Shown: positions 43,899-54,084 of the stretch, one piece after another | Layout of the letters: every line of letters begins with the position of its first letter | Position numbering within the stretch: position 1 is the stretch's first letter | Source: DASZHJ01 sp035517495 | GTDB lineage: Bacteria; Pseudomonadota; Alphaproteobacteria; ATCC43930; CGMCC-115725 | Assembly: GCA_035517495.1 (NCBI GenBank) | Contig: DATIYT010000113.1 | Location: 1-64,000 of the forward strand | Direction of reading: 5' to 3' | DNA length: 64,000 bases | Notes under the pieces: generated by a model | The model's database searches: none | What the model was told of the DNA's origin: nothing | Seen by the model: the letters and a program-made list of their open reading frames with translations, nothing else | Position numbers and translations under genes: made by a program

Positions 43899-44685
43899 TG
43901 CGACAGACTTTTTCGAGCAAGACCCGCCGCCTGCCGGCGGTGAGCCGACGGAGCTGGTGGTCGATCTCGGCAGCTATGAGGGGCCGATCGACGTCTTGTT
44001 GACGCTCGCGCGCGAGCAGAAGGTCGATCTGACGCGTATCTCGATCTTGCGCCTTGCGGATCAATACCTGGCCTTCATCGCGGCGGCGCGCAGGCTTCGT
44101 CTCGAGATCGCCGCGGACTACTTGGTGATGGCGGCGTGGCTCGCCTATCTGAAATCCCGTCTGCTGTTGCCCGAGCCGGCAAAGGACGACGAGCCAACCG
44201 GCCCCGAGCTCGCCGAGGCGCTTGCGCACCAATTGCAGCGCCTTGAAGCCATGCAGCGGGCGGGCGCGCGGCTGATGGCGTTGCCGCAGCTCGGCCGCGA
44301 TGTGTTCGCGCGCGGCACGCCCGAGGGCATCCCGGTCGTCCGACGCACGGTCTATGACGCGACCCTTTTCGAGCTGCTGAAGGCCTATGGCGACGGCCGG
44401 GCGCGCGCCGCGTCGTCGGTGCTGCACATCGAGCCGGCCGAGCTTTATTCCGTGGACGACGCATTGCAGCGCCTTTCGCGTTTTCTCGGACGCATGCCGG
44501 AGTGGCGCATGATGGCAAGCTTCCTCCCGCCCGACCTGCGCTTTGGTTTGATCCAACGCTCCGCGATTGCCGCCACCTTCGTCGCGAGCCTGGAGCTGGT
44601 ACGCGAGGGGCGTCTGCAATTGCGCCAGGACAAGCTCTTCGGGCCGATCTACCTGCGCAGCCCGCCCTTGACCGAGGCCACATGA
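43891..44685 (+). CDS. scpA: Segregation and condensation protein A
   Basis: The 264-residue kleisin has the N-terminal YEGPIDVLLTLAREQKVDLT and AADYLVMAAWLAYLKSRLLL for contact with the SMC neck, and a C-terminal winged helix. With ScpB it bridges SMC heads in chromosome condensation. No smc gene is in the window. It overlaps its neighbours on both sides. Confidence 0.93.
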   Translation: MTDATDFFEQDPPPAGGEPTELVVDLGSYEGPIDVLLTLAREQKVDLTRISILRLADQYLAFIAAARRLRLEIAADYLVMAAWLAYLKSRLLLPEPAKDDEPTGPELAEALAHQLQRLEAMQRAGARLMALPQLGRDVFARGTPEGIPVVRRTVYDATLFELLKAYGDGRARAASSVLHIEPAELYSVDDALQRLSRFLGRMPEWRMMASFLPPDLRFGLIQRSAIAATFVASLELVREGRLQLRQDKLFGPIYLRSPPLTEAT

Positions 44686-45344
44686 CCGCCATGACCGACG
44701 AAACCAGCGCTCACGCGCTCCGCCTGATCGAAGCTCTGCTTTTCGCCTCCGCGACGCCGCTTGACGAAGCGGCTATCGCCGAGCGTCTGCCCGCCGGCGC
44801 CGACGTTCCGGCGCTGTTGGCGGCGATCGAGACGCAATACCGTGAGCGCGGCGTCAATCTCGCGCGCGTCGCCGGCGGGTGGACCTTCCGCACCGCTGCG
44901 GACCTGGCACCGCGCCTCAAGCTCGACGCGATGGTGCAGCGGCGCCTCTCGCGCGCGGCGATCGAGACATTGGCGATCGTCGCTTATCACCAGCCGGTGA
45001 CGCGCGCCGAGATCGAGGCCATTCGCGGCGTGCAAATTTCCAAGGGGACCATCGACACTCTGATGGAGGTCGGCTGGATCATGCCCAAGGGCCGGCGCGA
45101 GACGGTGGGACACCCCGTTACCTGGGGCACGACTGATACGTTTCTCCAACATTTCAATCTCGCGGCGATCGGCGACCTTCCGGGCATGGACGAGCTCAAG
45201 GCAGCAGGGCTGATCGGACAGCGCGGTGCGATCGCGCTACGCGAAGCCGCATTGCCCGAATCACTCCCGGTCGAGGAGCGCGAAGAGGAGCCTGCACCAC
45301 TGGAGCTCGATCCCCTCGTCGAGGAGGGTGCGGGCAAGGGATGA
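44682..45344 (+). CDS. scpB: Segregation and condensation protein B
   Basis: The 220-residue protein has two winged-helix domains (LRLIEALLFASATPLDEAAI; LSRAAIETLAIVAYHQPVTR; EAIRGVQISKGTIDTLMEVG). It binds ScpA in the SMC complex. ATG 44682 overlaps the scpA stop. In related genomes the tat genes normally follow directly, but here about 6 kb of unrelated genes intervene. Confidence 0.93.
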   Translation: MTAMTDETSAHALRLIEALLFASATPLDEAAIAERLPAGADVPALLAAIETQYRERGVNLARVAGGWTFRTAADLAPRLKLDAMVQRRLSRAAIETLAIVAYHQPVTRAEIEAIRGVQISKGTIDTLMEVGWIMPKGRRETVGHPVTWGTTDTFLQHFNLAAIGDLPGMDELKAAGLIGQRGAIALREAALPESLPVEEREEEPAPLELDPLVEEGAGKG

Positions 45345-45454
45345 CGAGCGCGATTTGCGGTTTATATTGAGGGGGCGACACTGCACGCTGAAGCTAGTTG
45401 TCCCCCGCGACTGCCAACCCTAAATGTCCAAGGTCACAAAGAGGAGGCGGAATC

Positions 45455-46111
<657 letters not shown>

Positions 46112-46611
46112 TCGCGCGTGAGCGACGCCCACGAGCTCGCAAGTTACTCCACTGCGGGTTCGCGGGCCCCAACGCGTTTACAGCGAACGGTGAGCTCGTT
46201 CGCGCCGACGCGCGCTGCCGCGACGGGGCGCGAGTCGGCGCTTTCGAATCCCTTGGCTCGTTCGAGCGCGAGCCCGGGACGTTGCCCGAGTCGAACGGGA
46301 GTCTCGTCCAAATTATTGGGGTGCTGAGGAAGCGCGAGCTGGGCGCGCAAACAGCGATCTTTGAGATAAGGGACCAGCGAGACCTACCATACTACAAATG
46401 AGCGAACATGACTCGAATATTTAATAGTCTTTAGATGAAATTCAGGGAAACGTCACTATTGTTTAAAATTGAAATGTTTCTTCGATAAAACTGAAATTTT
46501 CCCTCGATAGAGTCGAGTGACATGAGCTCTATCGTTTCTAGGCCGAAGCCTAACGAACCGGCTCGGGCCTTGGCGATACCCAGGAGGTTTGGAAAAAGGG
46601 GGAGCACATTC
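46112..46611. other. Intergenic region with AT-rich segment and hairpin
   Basis: The first 270 bases are GC-rich and contain a degenerate repeat (46315-46365) that recurs at 48276-48329. The segment 46400-46510 is AT-rich. An 8-base inverted repeat (46505-46512 with 46527-46534, CGATAGAG/CTCTATCG) lies upstream of the haloperoxidase-type gene and may be an operator or 5' leader hairpin. No supported coding sequence was found. Confidence 0.4.
46315..46365. repeat. Degenerate direct repeat, copy A
   Basis: It begins ATTGGGGTGCTGA and ends GATCTTTGAG with 28 bases between. The same two blocks, 31 bases apart, recur in the same orientation at 48276-48329. The intervening bases are only loosely similar. 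The pair flanks the frameshifted haloperoxidase-type gene. Confidence 0.45.
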
Positions 46612-48083
46612 ATGCCCATCAATCGACGGAGCTTTTTAACACAAAGCGGAGTTTTTTCCTTGGCTCTTGCAGCGCAAGGGCTTCATCGCGTCGCCGCATC
46701 GCCGGCCTCGTCGGCGTTTTCGCCGAGCCTGGCCTACCGTTGGGTCGACGTAACCCTCGACGCTGCGGCTAGCGAGATCGAGAAGCATAAACCAAGGCCG
46801 ACGGTGAGTTCCCGTCTCCTCGCGATACCGATTTATGCAATGTACAACGCTTGGGCTGCTTACGACGCTCGCGCCATGGGTAGCATTCCCGAAGCCTTTG
46901 TGCGCCAGCCGCAAACGCAAGACTGTCGCGCGCGACAGGCCAAGGCGATGAGCTACGCGATGTTTCACGCGCACACTTTCGCGTTTCCGGAAGAGATCGA
47001 AATCGCCACGCGTTTCATGCGGCAACTTGGATACGATCCTGACCTTCCCGCAAAGGACCCGGCGACGCCCGAGGGCCTGGGGCGGTTTGCCGCCGAAGCA
47101 ATCATTGCGGATCGCCGGCACGATGGGGCAAATCACCTTGGTGACGAGGTTGGCAGTAACGGCGAACCGTTTTCGGACTACACGTATTACCGCCCCGTAA
47201 ATCCGGCGAGCGAAATCATAGACCCAAACCGTTGGCAGCCGATTGCGTTCAGTGACGGCAACGGAGGGACCGTCACGCCGGGCTTCCTCACACCTCATTG
47301 GTATCGCATAAAGCCTTATGCACTGAGCCGGCCGGACCAATTCCGCGCGCCGCCGCCGCCACCGTTGGCTCGGATGAACTCTTCCGCGAAGCCAAGGAAA
47401 TCGTCGATCTCAATGCGGGCCTCTCAGCGGATGAAAAAGCGCTCGTGGAGTTTATGCGCGATGGGCCGCGCTCCACCGGTCAGGCCGGTCATTGGCTCTA
47501 CTTCACCAAGCTCGTCTCGGAGCGCGACCACTACGATGTCGATCAAGACACCAAGATGTACTTTCTGACGGCCAGCTGTGCCCTGGATGCCTTCATAGCG
47601 TCTTGGGAAACCAAGCGTTATTACGATACATCCCGGCCTTGGACCCTCGCCCATTATTATTTCAGGGGCCAGGATATTCGGGGGTGGGGCGGCCCGGGCA
47701 AAGGCACGGTTTCCATGAAGGGTGAGGATTGGCAACCGTATTCTCCGGCCACGTTTATCACGCCGCCCTTCCCTGGATACGTCTCGGGGCATAGCACGGT
47801 CAGCGCTGCCTGCGCAGAAGGACTTCGGCTTTACACGGGCAGTGATCAATACGGGGTCAAACTCATCCGCCACGCGGGCGAATTGACCGAGCCCGGCTAT
47901 GAGACGGAGGCGACCCTTGAGTTGCCGACGTTCACGATATGCGCGGATATGGCTGGCAGGTCGCGCATGTTGGGCGGCTATCACATTAATGCCGACAATG
48001 TCGAAGGTTTGAGCATGGGGCGTAAGATCGCCGCAGTTGTCTTTGCGAAGGCGCAAGCTCAGTTCGAGGGCAAAGCTATTTAG
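46612..48083 (+). pseudogene. Vanadium haloperoxidase/PAP2-type secreted protein, frameshifted
   Basis: Two overlapping frames together make one protein of about 490 residues. The first (from ATG 46612, AGGGGGAG seven bases upstream) has a Tat-like signal NRRSFLTQSGVFSLALAAQ and the N-terminal helical part. Near 47340-47365, in a GCC-repeat tract, the reading continues in another frame with SDELFREAKEIVDLNAG. The vanadate-site motifs all lie in the second frame: KRYYDTSRP, VSGHST and SRMLGGYH. The break is a one-base deletion or two-base insertion relative to an intact gene. A sequencing or assembly error in the GC repeat is possible, and so is a real recent inactivation. Confidence 0.75.
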
Positions 48084-48149
48084 ACCTCGCAAAAAAGCTA
48101 AAACGGATGGCTTCCGCGTCCGGCGTGCTGCCGGACGCCGAATTCTCTA

Positions 48150-48190
48150 CCGGGGTCACCTGACGTTTTCCGGGGTCACTTGACGCTGAC
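48150..48190. repeat. Tandem 20-base repeat, IS-end-like
   Basis: Two adjacent copies of a 20-base unit begin CCGGGGTCAC[C/T]TGACG, at 48150 and 48170. Read on the minus strand they give repeated CAAGTGACCCCGG-type blocks, reminiscent of the multiple terminal repeats of IS21-family elements. No transposase remains, so the assignment to a mobile element is tentative. Confidence 0.35.
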
Positions 48191-48275
48191 CCCTTGGCTT
48201 GGTCCGGGTTGAACTGGCGGCTGGCCTTTTGGCGAAGGACCGGGTGGTGAACCGCTCGCCGGTAAAAAGCAAATC

Positions 48276-48329
48276 ATTGGGGTGCTGAACGACCGAGTTG
48301 CGTCCGAAGACGGCGGATCGATCTTTGAG
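48276..48329. repeat. Degenerate direct repeat, copy B
   Basis: This is the second copy of the ATTGGGGTGCTGA...GATCTTTGAG pair also seen at 46315-46365. It lies just beyond the tandem IS-end-like repeats, about 1.96 kb from copy A. Confidence 0.45.
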
Positions 48330-48501
48330 GGCAGGGCCCAAGTGCTCCAGAGACGTATACATCTGTTGTGACCCCGATCACACTCTCCGATATAAATCGC
48401 CTCGCAATCCGTGCGCGCGCAGCCCAAGTGACGTGAGATTGCGCGACTGCGCGGTTCAACGATAGGCTCCGGACCGGCACCTTCAGAGCGGTTACAGTTC
48501 T

Positions 48502-50217
48502 ATGATCATCGGCATCGATCTTGGCACCACCAACAGCCTCGTGGGCTATTGGCGAAATGACGAAGCGATCCTCATTCCAAACGCTCTCGGGCATTTGCTG
48601 ACGCCGTCGTGCGTGAGCCTGGGCGACGACGGCCAGATTCTGGTGGGCCTGCCGGCGCGCGAGCGCCTCGCGAGCCATCCTCACCGCACGGCTGCCGCTT
48701 TCAAACGCTACATGGGGACGGAGCGCCTCCACTTTCTGGGCGAGAAGGGCTTCCGTCCGGAGGAATTGTCGGCTTTGGTGCTGCGCTCGCTCAAGTCCGA
48801 CGCCGAGGCATCCCTGGGCCAAACCGTGCACGAGGCGGTCATCACCGTTCCCGCCTATTTCAACGACGCGCAGAGAAAGGCCACCAAAGCCGCGGGCGAG
48901 CTGGCCGGCCTCAAGGTGGACATCTTGCTGACCGAACCGACCGCGGCGGCGCTTGCCTATGGCCTTATCGGTGGCGACGCATCGGACGAGCAGACCCTTC
49001 TCGTGGTCGATCTCGGTGGCGGTACTTTCGACGTTTCCGTTTTGCATTGCTTTGAAGGAGTGACCGAGGTGCGCGCCACCGCCGGCGATAGCTGGCTCGG
49101 CGGAGAGGATTTTGTCGACGCGATCGTCGCGGCGTTCATGACCGGTCCCGGCCGAGATGCCGGTCTCCCCATGGCAAAGTCCGGCGCGTCCGTGCAGGGT
49201 CTGCTGCGCCGTCAAGCCGAGCTTGCGAAGCGCGAACTCAGCGACCATGAGTCCGCAACGATCGAAGTGCCTTATAAGGGTAAGGCGATTTCCTGGACGC
49301 TGTCGCGGGACACCTTCGAGCAGATATCGGAGCCGCTGTTGCTGCGTTTGCGGTCGCCGATCGAGCGAGCCTTGCGCGACGCGCGCGTGCGCCCAACCGA
49401 TCTCACGCGGATCATCTTCGCGGGCGGCGCCACGCGCATGCCGATGTTCCGACGTCTGATCGCGCGCCTGTTCCAGCGGTTGCCGGTGCAGCATATCAAT
49501 CCCGACGAGGTCGTGGGACGCGGCGCCGCCGTGCGCGCGGGCATGCGGATGCGCGACGAGGGCCTAAAGGAGAGCGTGCTCACCGATGTGTGCCCGTTCA
49601 CGCTCGGCATCGAGACAACCGACCAGGACGTGCGTGGCCGACGCGTCCACGGCCTGTTCTCACCGATCATCGAGCGCAATACCATCATTCCCGCGAGCCG
49701 CTCGAAAACTTTCAGCACTATCGACGAGAACCAACGCGCGATTTCGGTCCGCGTTTTCCAGGGCGAAGGACGGCTCAGCAAAGACAACATCCTGCTTGGC
49801 GCCTTCAAGGTGCGGGTGCCCCCGGGGCCTGCGGGAAAGGAGAGCATCGACGTGCGCTTCACCTATGACACCAGCGGCTTGCTGGAAGTGGAGGCCAGCG
49901 TGCTCAGCACCAAAATGCGCGAGCGCATCGTGATCGAAGGCAATGCCGGGGTGCTCTCGCGCGAGCAAATTAAGGAACGGCTCGACTCCCTCGCAAAGCT
50001 TAAGGTGCATCCACGCAACCAAGCCGAAAACATGGCGGTGATCGCGCGTGCGGAGCGGTTATACGAGGAGCGACTCGGCGTGCAGCGCGATCAAATCGGA
50101 GGCTGGCTCACCGAGTTCCTGAGCCGAGTTGAGGATCAAGACCCGACCGAGATCGAGCATGCGCGTTCGGTGCTGGCGGAGCGGCTCGACGCGGTCGACG
50201 ACAAATTTTTCCTCTAG
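48502..50217 (+). CDS. hscC: Hsp70-family chaperone (HscC-like)
   Basis: The 571-residue protein is shorter than DnaK (about 640), as HscC is. It opens with the nucleotide-binding IIGIDLGTTNSLVGYW and has VITVPAYFNDAQRKATKAAG, LLVVDLGGGTFDVSVL and IIFAGGATRMP. The substrate-binding domain follows with a short C-terminal lid. HscC is a specialised Hsp70 with its own J-protein partners. The next gene, 15 bases downstream, encodes a J-domain-like membrane protein. Confidence 0.9.
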   Translation: MIIGIDLGTTNSLVGYWRNDEAILIPNALGHLLTPSCVSLGDDGQILVGLPARERLASHPHRTAAAFKRYMGTERLHFLGEKGFRPEELSALVLRSLKSDAEASLGQTVHEAVITVPAYFNDAQRKATKAAGELAGLKVDILLTEPTAAALAYGLIGGDASDEQTLLVVDLGGGTFDVSVLHCFEGVTEVRATAGDSWLGGEDFVDAIVAAFMTGPGRDAGLPMAKSGASVQGLLRRQAELAKRELSDHESATIEVPYKGKAISWTLSRDTFEQISEPLLLRLRSPIERALRDARVRPTDLTRIIFAGGATRMPMFRRLIARLFQRLPVQHINPDEVVGRGAAVRAGMRMRDEGLKESVLTDVCPFTLGIETTDQDVRGRRVHGLFSPIIERNTIIPASRSKTFSTIDENQRAISVRVFQGEGRLSKDNILLGAFKVRVPPGPAGKESIDVRFTYDTSGLLEVEASVLSTKMRERIVIEGNAGVLSREQIKERLDSLAKLKVHPRNQAENMAVIARAERLYEERLGVQRDQIGGWLTEFLSRVEDQDPTEIEHARSVLAERLDAVDDKFFL

Positions 50218-50232
50218 GGACACTCGGGCGAG

Positions 50233-51231
50233 ATGTGGCAGGTGCTCGGCATCGCGGCGACTGACGATCCGGTCGCGATCCGCCGGGCCTATGCCGCGCG
50301 TCTCAAGGCGCTCGACCCCGATCGGGATCCGGAAGAGTTCTGGGCTCTGCGCCGAGCCTATGAGTCGGCATTGGCTCGCGCTCGGCACAGCGCCAGGTCG
50401 CCGGTTCCGCCTCCCCCGCAAGTGCCCGATGCAGAATCGAATGGCGGAAACGCGGCTGAGAACGAATCGGAGAACGCGTCCGGCAGCGACGGAAATTTGG
50501 TGAACACCAGCGAACTAGAACGTGATCCCGTGGATAGCGCCGCGGTGCGGGCGCCAACCGAGACAGACATGCTGCTGGCCAATGCCCAAGCCGAAAGCGG
50601 CGCCGCGCTGGGGAGATTCCGCGGGGCGCTCAGCGAGCGCGACTGGTCGGCGGCAGCGAGGGAATTGGTGTCCGCTTCGGCGCGCGGCCTGCTGCCGCTT
50701 GCGAACGAGGAGGCGCACGCCGCGGAGGTGATGAAGGGCGCGATGGCGGATCGCGACCTCTCCGCCGCGAGCTTCCGCGCGGTCGCGCAGCAACTCCATT
50801 GGGACGGCCCGCTGACCTGGAGCCGCGGCGCACATGACAAGCTGCGTCAGCAGGTGTGGGCGCGCATAGACGCTGAAAACTGGTACACCGCCCTTCTAGA
50901 ACAGGCGTCATACCGACCGCCCGGAGGCTTGAACTTGCATGGGTGGCTCGGGGGCGACCCCAAGCAGATCGAGCGCGGCGCTGCCATGATGGTGCTGGGG
51001 TACACGTCCGCGAACAACGCGCGCCGCCTGAAGAAGTGGCTCGACCCCCTGCTGGTCCAGGCCGAGCAGCACCAGCCCTGGCTGGGCAATCGCATCGATC
51101 CCTGCGTGATCGAAACCCTGCGCGACCGTCTCATCCCGCCACCGAAGGCGAAGAGCGGTGCGTCCTGGATCTGGATTTTTATCGCTATCGCCCTGCTGCA
51201 GGTTCTACTGGCGCTGGCCAACAAAAATTGA
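50233..51231 (+). CDS. J-domain-like membrane-anchored protein, probable HscC partner
   Basis: The 332-residue protein begins MWQVLGIAATDDPVAIRRAY and continues AARLKALDPDRDPEEFWALR, which is J-domain-like. The essential HPD tripeptide is DPD here. A variable middle leads to one membrane helix near the C-terminus (WIWIFIAIALLQVLLALA). The E. coli partners of HscC (DjlB, DjlC) are likewise membrane-anchored J-like proteins. Position and layout support a cochaperone role; the missing His makes ATPase stimulation uncertain. Confidence 0.7.
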   Translation: MWQVLGIAATDDPVAIRRAYAARLKALDPDRDPEEFWALRRAYESALARARHSARSPVPPPPQVPDAESNGGNAAENESENASGSDGNLVNTSELERDPVDSAAVRAPTETDMLLANAQAESGAALGRFRGALSERDWSAAARELVSASARGLLPLANEEAHAAEVMKGAMADRDLSAASFRAVAQQLHWDGPLTWSRGAHDKLRQQVWARIDAENWYTALLEQASYRPPGGLNLHGWLGGDPKQIERGAAMMVLGYTSANNARRLKKWLDPLLVQAEQHQPWLGNRIDPCVIETLRDRLIPPPKAKSGASWIWIFIAIALLQVLLALANKN

Positions 51232-51473
51232 GCGCGGCGAACTCGCGGCCGCGACGTCGGATGGGCGAGCCGCGACCGAGGTTGCGGGATGCCACGGGCC
51301 TGAAGGCGCGGGTTTCCGGCTCGCCAAGAGCAAGTCAAGCTGGATAATGTCTCTTCAAGGTAAGATGCTGCGGAGCGCCGGCCAGTTGATTTGCTACGGG
51401 CCCGTCCTTTCTGCCAATATCCCGGCCGCATGGCGGTCGGCAGCACGCCGGCGACGATCGGTAGGTTTGTAGG

Positions 51474-51920
51474 ATGTTTGATTTCGCGTGGTCCGAGCTG
51501 ATGGTGATTGCGGTCGTGGCGCTGGTGGTGATCGGACCCAAGGACTTGCCGCGGGTGATGCGGTCGCTCGGTAAATGGGCGAGCCGCGCGCGCATGGTTG
51601 CACGCGAATTCCAAGGCAGCATCGATCAGATGATCCGCGAAAGCGAGCTCGAGGAAGTGCGGCGCGAGGTTCAGAAGGTGGCGGAGATCAATCTCGATCA
51701 TGAGGTTAAATCCGCGGTTGATCCCGGCGGCGAGATTGGCAAGGCGTTGGAGTCGACGTCGGTTACGGCCTCGGATCCCGCGCTTGCACCGCCGGCCGCC
51801 GCGGGGGGCACCACCGCGCCGGAGGCAGCTCCCGCAGGCGGATCGGTGGGACCTGAGCAAGCCCCGGCGCCGGCGGCCGAGGGCGAGCATAGCCACGGCA
51901 AGACACCGACGCCGGCATGA
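51474..51920 (+). CDS. tatB: Sec-independent translocase subunit TatB
   Basis: The 148-residue protein begins MFDFAWSELMVIAVVALVVI with the conserved Glu in the membrane helix (WSEL) and the hinge GPKDLPRVMR. A long amphipathic helix and an acidic Ala/Pro-rich tail follow, as is usual for TatB and longer than TatA. With TatC it binds twin-arginine signal peptides. It overlaps tatC by four bases. A tatA gene, normally just upstream, is not found. Confidence 0.9.
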   Translation: MFDFAWSELMVIAVVALVVIGPKDLPRVMRSLGKWASRARMVAREFQGSIDQMIRESELEEVRREVQKVAEINLDHEVKSAVDPGGEIGKALESTSVTASDPALAPPAAAGGTTAPEAAPAGGSVGPEQAPAPAAEGEHSHGKTPTPA

Positions 51921-52735
51921 CGGGCACCACGCAGGACCGGGATGACGAGCTCGAGCAGGGCAAAATGCCGCTGCTGGATCATCTCATCGAACTGCGCCGT
52001 AGGTTGATCTATTCGGCGCTCGCGCTCGCGGTGCTTATGCCTCCCTGCTACTATTTCAGCCAGTATATTTTCGACTTCCTCACGCGGCCGTTGGCGTCGA
52101 TCCCATCACTGACCGGCGAGCCGCACAAATTCATCTACACGGACCTGACCGAGGCGTTCTGGACCAACCTTCGGATCGCGTTCTGGGCCTCGTTCTGTCT
52201 CTCATTTCCCGTGATTGCGACGCAGCTGTATCTTTTCGTCGCCCCCGGGCTCTACCGCAACGAGCGGCGGGCATTCCTGCCTTACATGTTAGCGACGCCG
52301 TTCCTGTTCATCCTGGGAGGGGCGGTCCTTTACTATCTGATTTTCCCGGTCGCCTGGCGTTTCTTCCTGGGGTTCGAGCAGCCCGCCAGCAGCGGCCAAC
52401 TCGCGATCACCGCCGAGTTGAAAGTAAGCGAGTACCTGACGTTGGTGATGCGGCTCCTGCTCGCCTTCGGCGTCGCCTTTCAGCTTCCGGTCGTTCTGAC
52501 ACTGCTGGCGCGGGTCGGCATCGTCACGGCGAAGCAATTGGCTGAAAAACGCCGCTACGCGATCGTCCTTATCACCGTCGCCGCCGCGATCCTGACGCCG
52601 CCCGACCTCTTCAGCATGACGGCCCTTGCGGTACCGATGCTCGCCCTTTACGAAATCTCGATCTTCTCCGCCAGGTTTGCAGAGAAGCAGCGCGCGCGCG
52701 CGGAGGCCGAGGCAGAGGAGTCCTTCAAGCAGTAA
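51917..52735 (+). CDS. tatC: Sec-independent translocase subunit TatC
   Basis: The 272-residue protein has six membrane helices. The N-terminal KMPLLDHLIELRRRLIYSAL and the conserved FWASFCLSFPVIATQLYLFVAPGL region match TatC. It is the signal-peptide receptor of the Tat system. It overlaps tatB (ATGA) and lies 71 bases before serS. Confidence 0.95.
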   Translation: MTGTTQDRDDELEQGKMPLLDHLIELRRRLIYSALALAVLMPPCYYFSQYIFDFLTRPLASIPSLTGEPHKFIYTDLTEAFWTNLRIAFWASFCLSFPVIATQLYLFVAPGLYRNERRAFLPYMLATPFLFILGGAVLYYLIFPVAWRFFLGFEQPASSGQLAITAELKVSEYLTLVMRLLLAFGVAFQLPVVLTLLARVGIVTAKQLAEKRRYAIVLITVAAAILTPPDLFSMTALAVPMLALYEISIFSARFAEKQRARAEAEAEESFKQ

Positions 52736-52806
52736 CCTCGCGCGGTGGACGCGATGCGGCGCAGCAACTATAACCACGGCGCGATAATCGGCCGGACCAC
52801 ACGACC

Positions 52807-54084
52807 ATGTTCGATCTGAAATGGATTCGCGACAATCCCGACGCCTTCGACCGGGGGCTGGCCCGCCGCGGCCTCCCACCGCAATCGCCGGCGGTGTTGA
52901 GTCTCGACAAGGCCTGGCGCGAGGCGCAGACGGAAGCCGAGCGGCTGCAGGCCGAGCGCAATCGTCTCTCGAAGGAGATCGGCGCCGCCAAGGCGAAGGG
53001 GCAGGACACCAGCCAAATCCTGGCTCAGGTTGTCGCCGGCAAGGACCGGCAAGCCGCGATGGAAGCGGTGGCCGCGGAACGGTCCCGCGAACTCGAGGAG
53101 TTGTTGGCCGGTTTCCCGAACATTCCCGGGGACGATGTTCCCGATGGGGAAGACGCCTCCAAAAACCAGGTCGTTCGCGCGCACGGCGCGCCACCGCGCT
53201 TCGACTTCGCCCCCAAGGATCACGTGGCGCTCGGCGAGGCGCTGGGCATGATGGATTTCGTGCGCGCGGGAAAGCTTTCCGGCGCGCGCTTCACCGTGTT
53301 GCGGGGCGAGCTTGCCCGCCTTGAGCGCGCGCTCGGCCAATTCATGATCGACATCCATACGCGCGAATTCGGATACACCGAGGTGTCGCCGCCGCTGCTG
53401 GTGCGCGACGAAGCCGCATACGGAACCGCCAGCCTGCCGAAATTCGCCGACGATCTCTTTCGCACCACCACGGGTCTTTGGCTGATTCCGACCGCGGAAG
53501 TGTCGCTCACCAATCTGGTTGCGGACGAAATTCTGGACGAGACGGTGCTGCCGCTGCGCTTCACGGCCTGGACACCGTGCTTCCGTTCCGAGGCGGGGGC
53601 GGCCGGCAAGGATACGCGCGGCATGATCCGCCAGCATCAGTTTTACAAGGTCGAGCTGGTCTCAATCTCGCATCCCGACCGCTCGGTGGAAGAGCATGAG
53701 CGCATGACCGCCTGCGCCGAGGCGATTCTGCAACGCCTCGGCCTTGCCTATCGCGTCGTGCTGCTCTGCAGCGGCGATATGGGATTCGCGTCGCGCAAGA
53801 CCTATGACCTGGAAGTGTGGCTGCCGGGACAGGACGCCTATCGGGAGATTTCGAGCTGCTCCAATTGCGGCGACTTCCAGGCCCGGCGCATGAAGGCGCG
53901 CTTCCGTCCGAAGGAAGGGAAGGGGACCCGGTTCGTTCACACGCTCAACGGCTCCGGCCTGGCGGTCGGTCGCACCATGATCGCGCTCCTCGAAAACTAC
54001 CAGCGCGGCAATGGGACCATAACGGTGCCCGAAGCGCTGCGGCCATACCTCGGCGGCAACGATGTGATCAACGGCAATGCTTGA
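52807..54084 (+). CDS. serS: Seryl-tRNA synthetase
   Basis: The 425-residue class II synthetase has an N-terminal long coiled-coil tRNA-binding arm (about residues 30-105). It has the motif 2 region FRSEAGAAGKDTRGMIRQHQ and the motif 3 region LNGSGLAVGRTMIALLENYQ. It also supplies Ser-tRNA for selenocysteine where that is made. It overlaps surE by eight bases. Confidence 0.97.
   Translation: MFDLKWIRDNPDAFDRGLARRGLPPQSPAVLSLDKAWREAQTEAERLQAERNRLSKEIGAAKAKGQDTSQILAQVVAGKDRQAAMEAVAAERSRELEELLAGFPNIPGDDVPDGEDASKNQVVRAHGAPPRFDFAPKDHVALGEALGMMDFVRAGKLSGARFTVLRGELARLERALGQFMIDIHTREFGYTEVSPPLLVRDEAAYGTASLPKFADDLFRTTTGLWLIPTAEVSLTNLVADEILDETVLPLRFTAWTPCFRSEAGAAGKDTRGMIRQHQFYKVELVSISHPDRSVEEHERMTACAEAILQRLGLAYRVVLLCSGDMGFASRKTYDLEVWLPGQDAYREISSCSNCGDFQARRMKARFRPKEGKGTRFVHTLNGSGLAVGRTMIALLENYQRGNGTITVPEALRPYLGGNDVINGNA

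Larger units (their letters stand above)
48084..48501. other. Intergenic region with hairpin and mobile-element-like repeats
   Basis: A hairpin (48116-48124 with 48130-48138, five-base loop) follows the haloperoxidase-type gene, and tandem 20-base repeats lie at 48150-48190. The second copy of a degenerate repeat is at 48276-48329. A TATAAA at 48391-48396, 19 bases after TTGTGA, is a possible promoter for hscC. No intact gene was found; a 68-residue minus-strand frame here resembles no family I know. Confidence 0.45.

Noticed and set aside
48156..48362. 68-codon minus-strand ORF as a transposase fragment
   Set aside because: Its frame runs through the repeats but shows no DDE, integrase or other recognisable motif.
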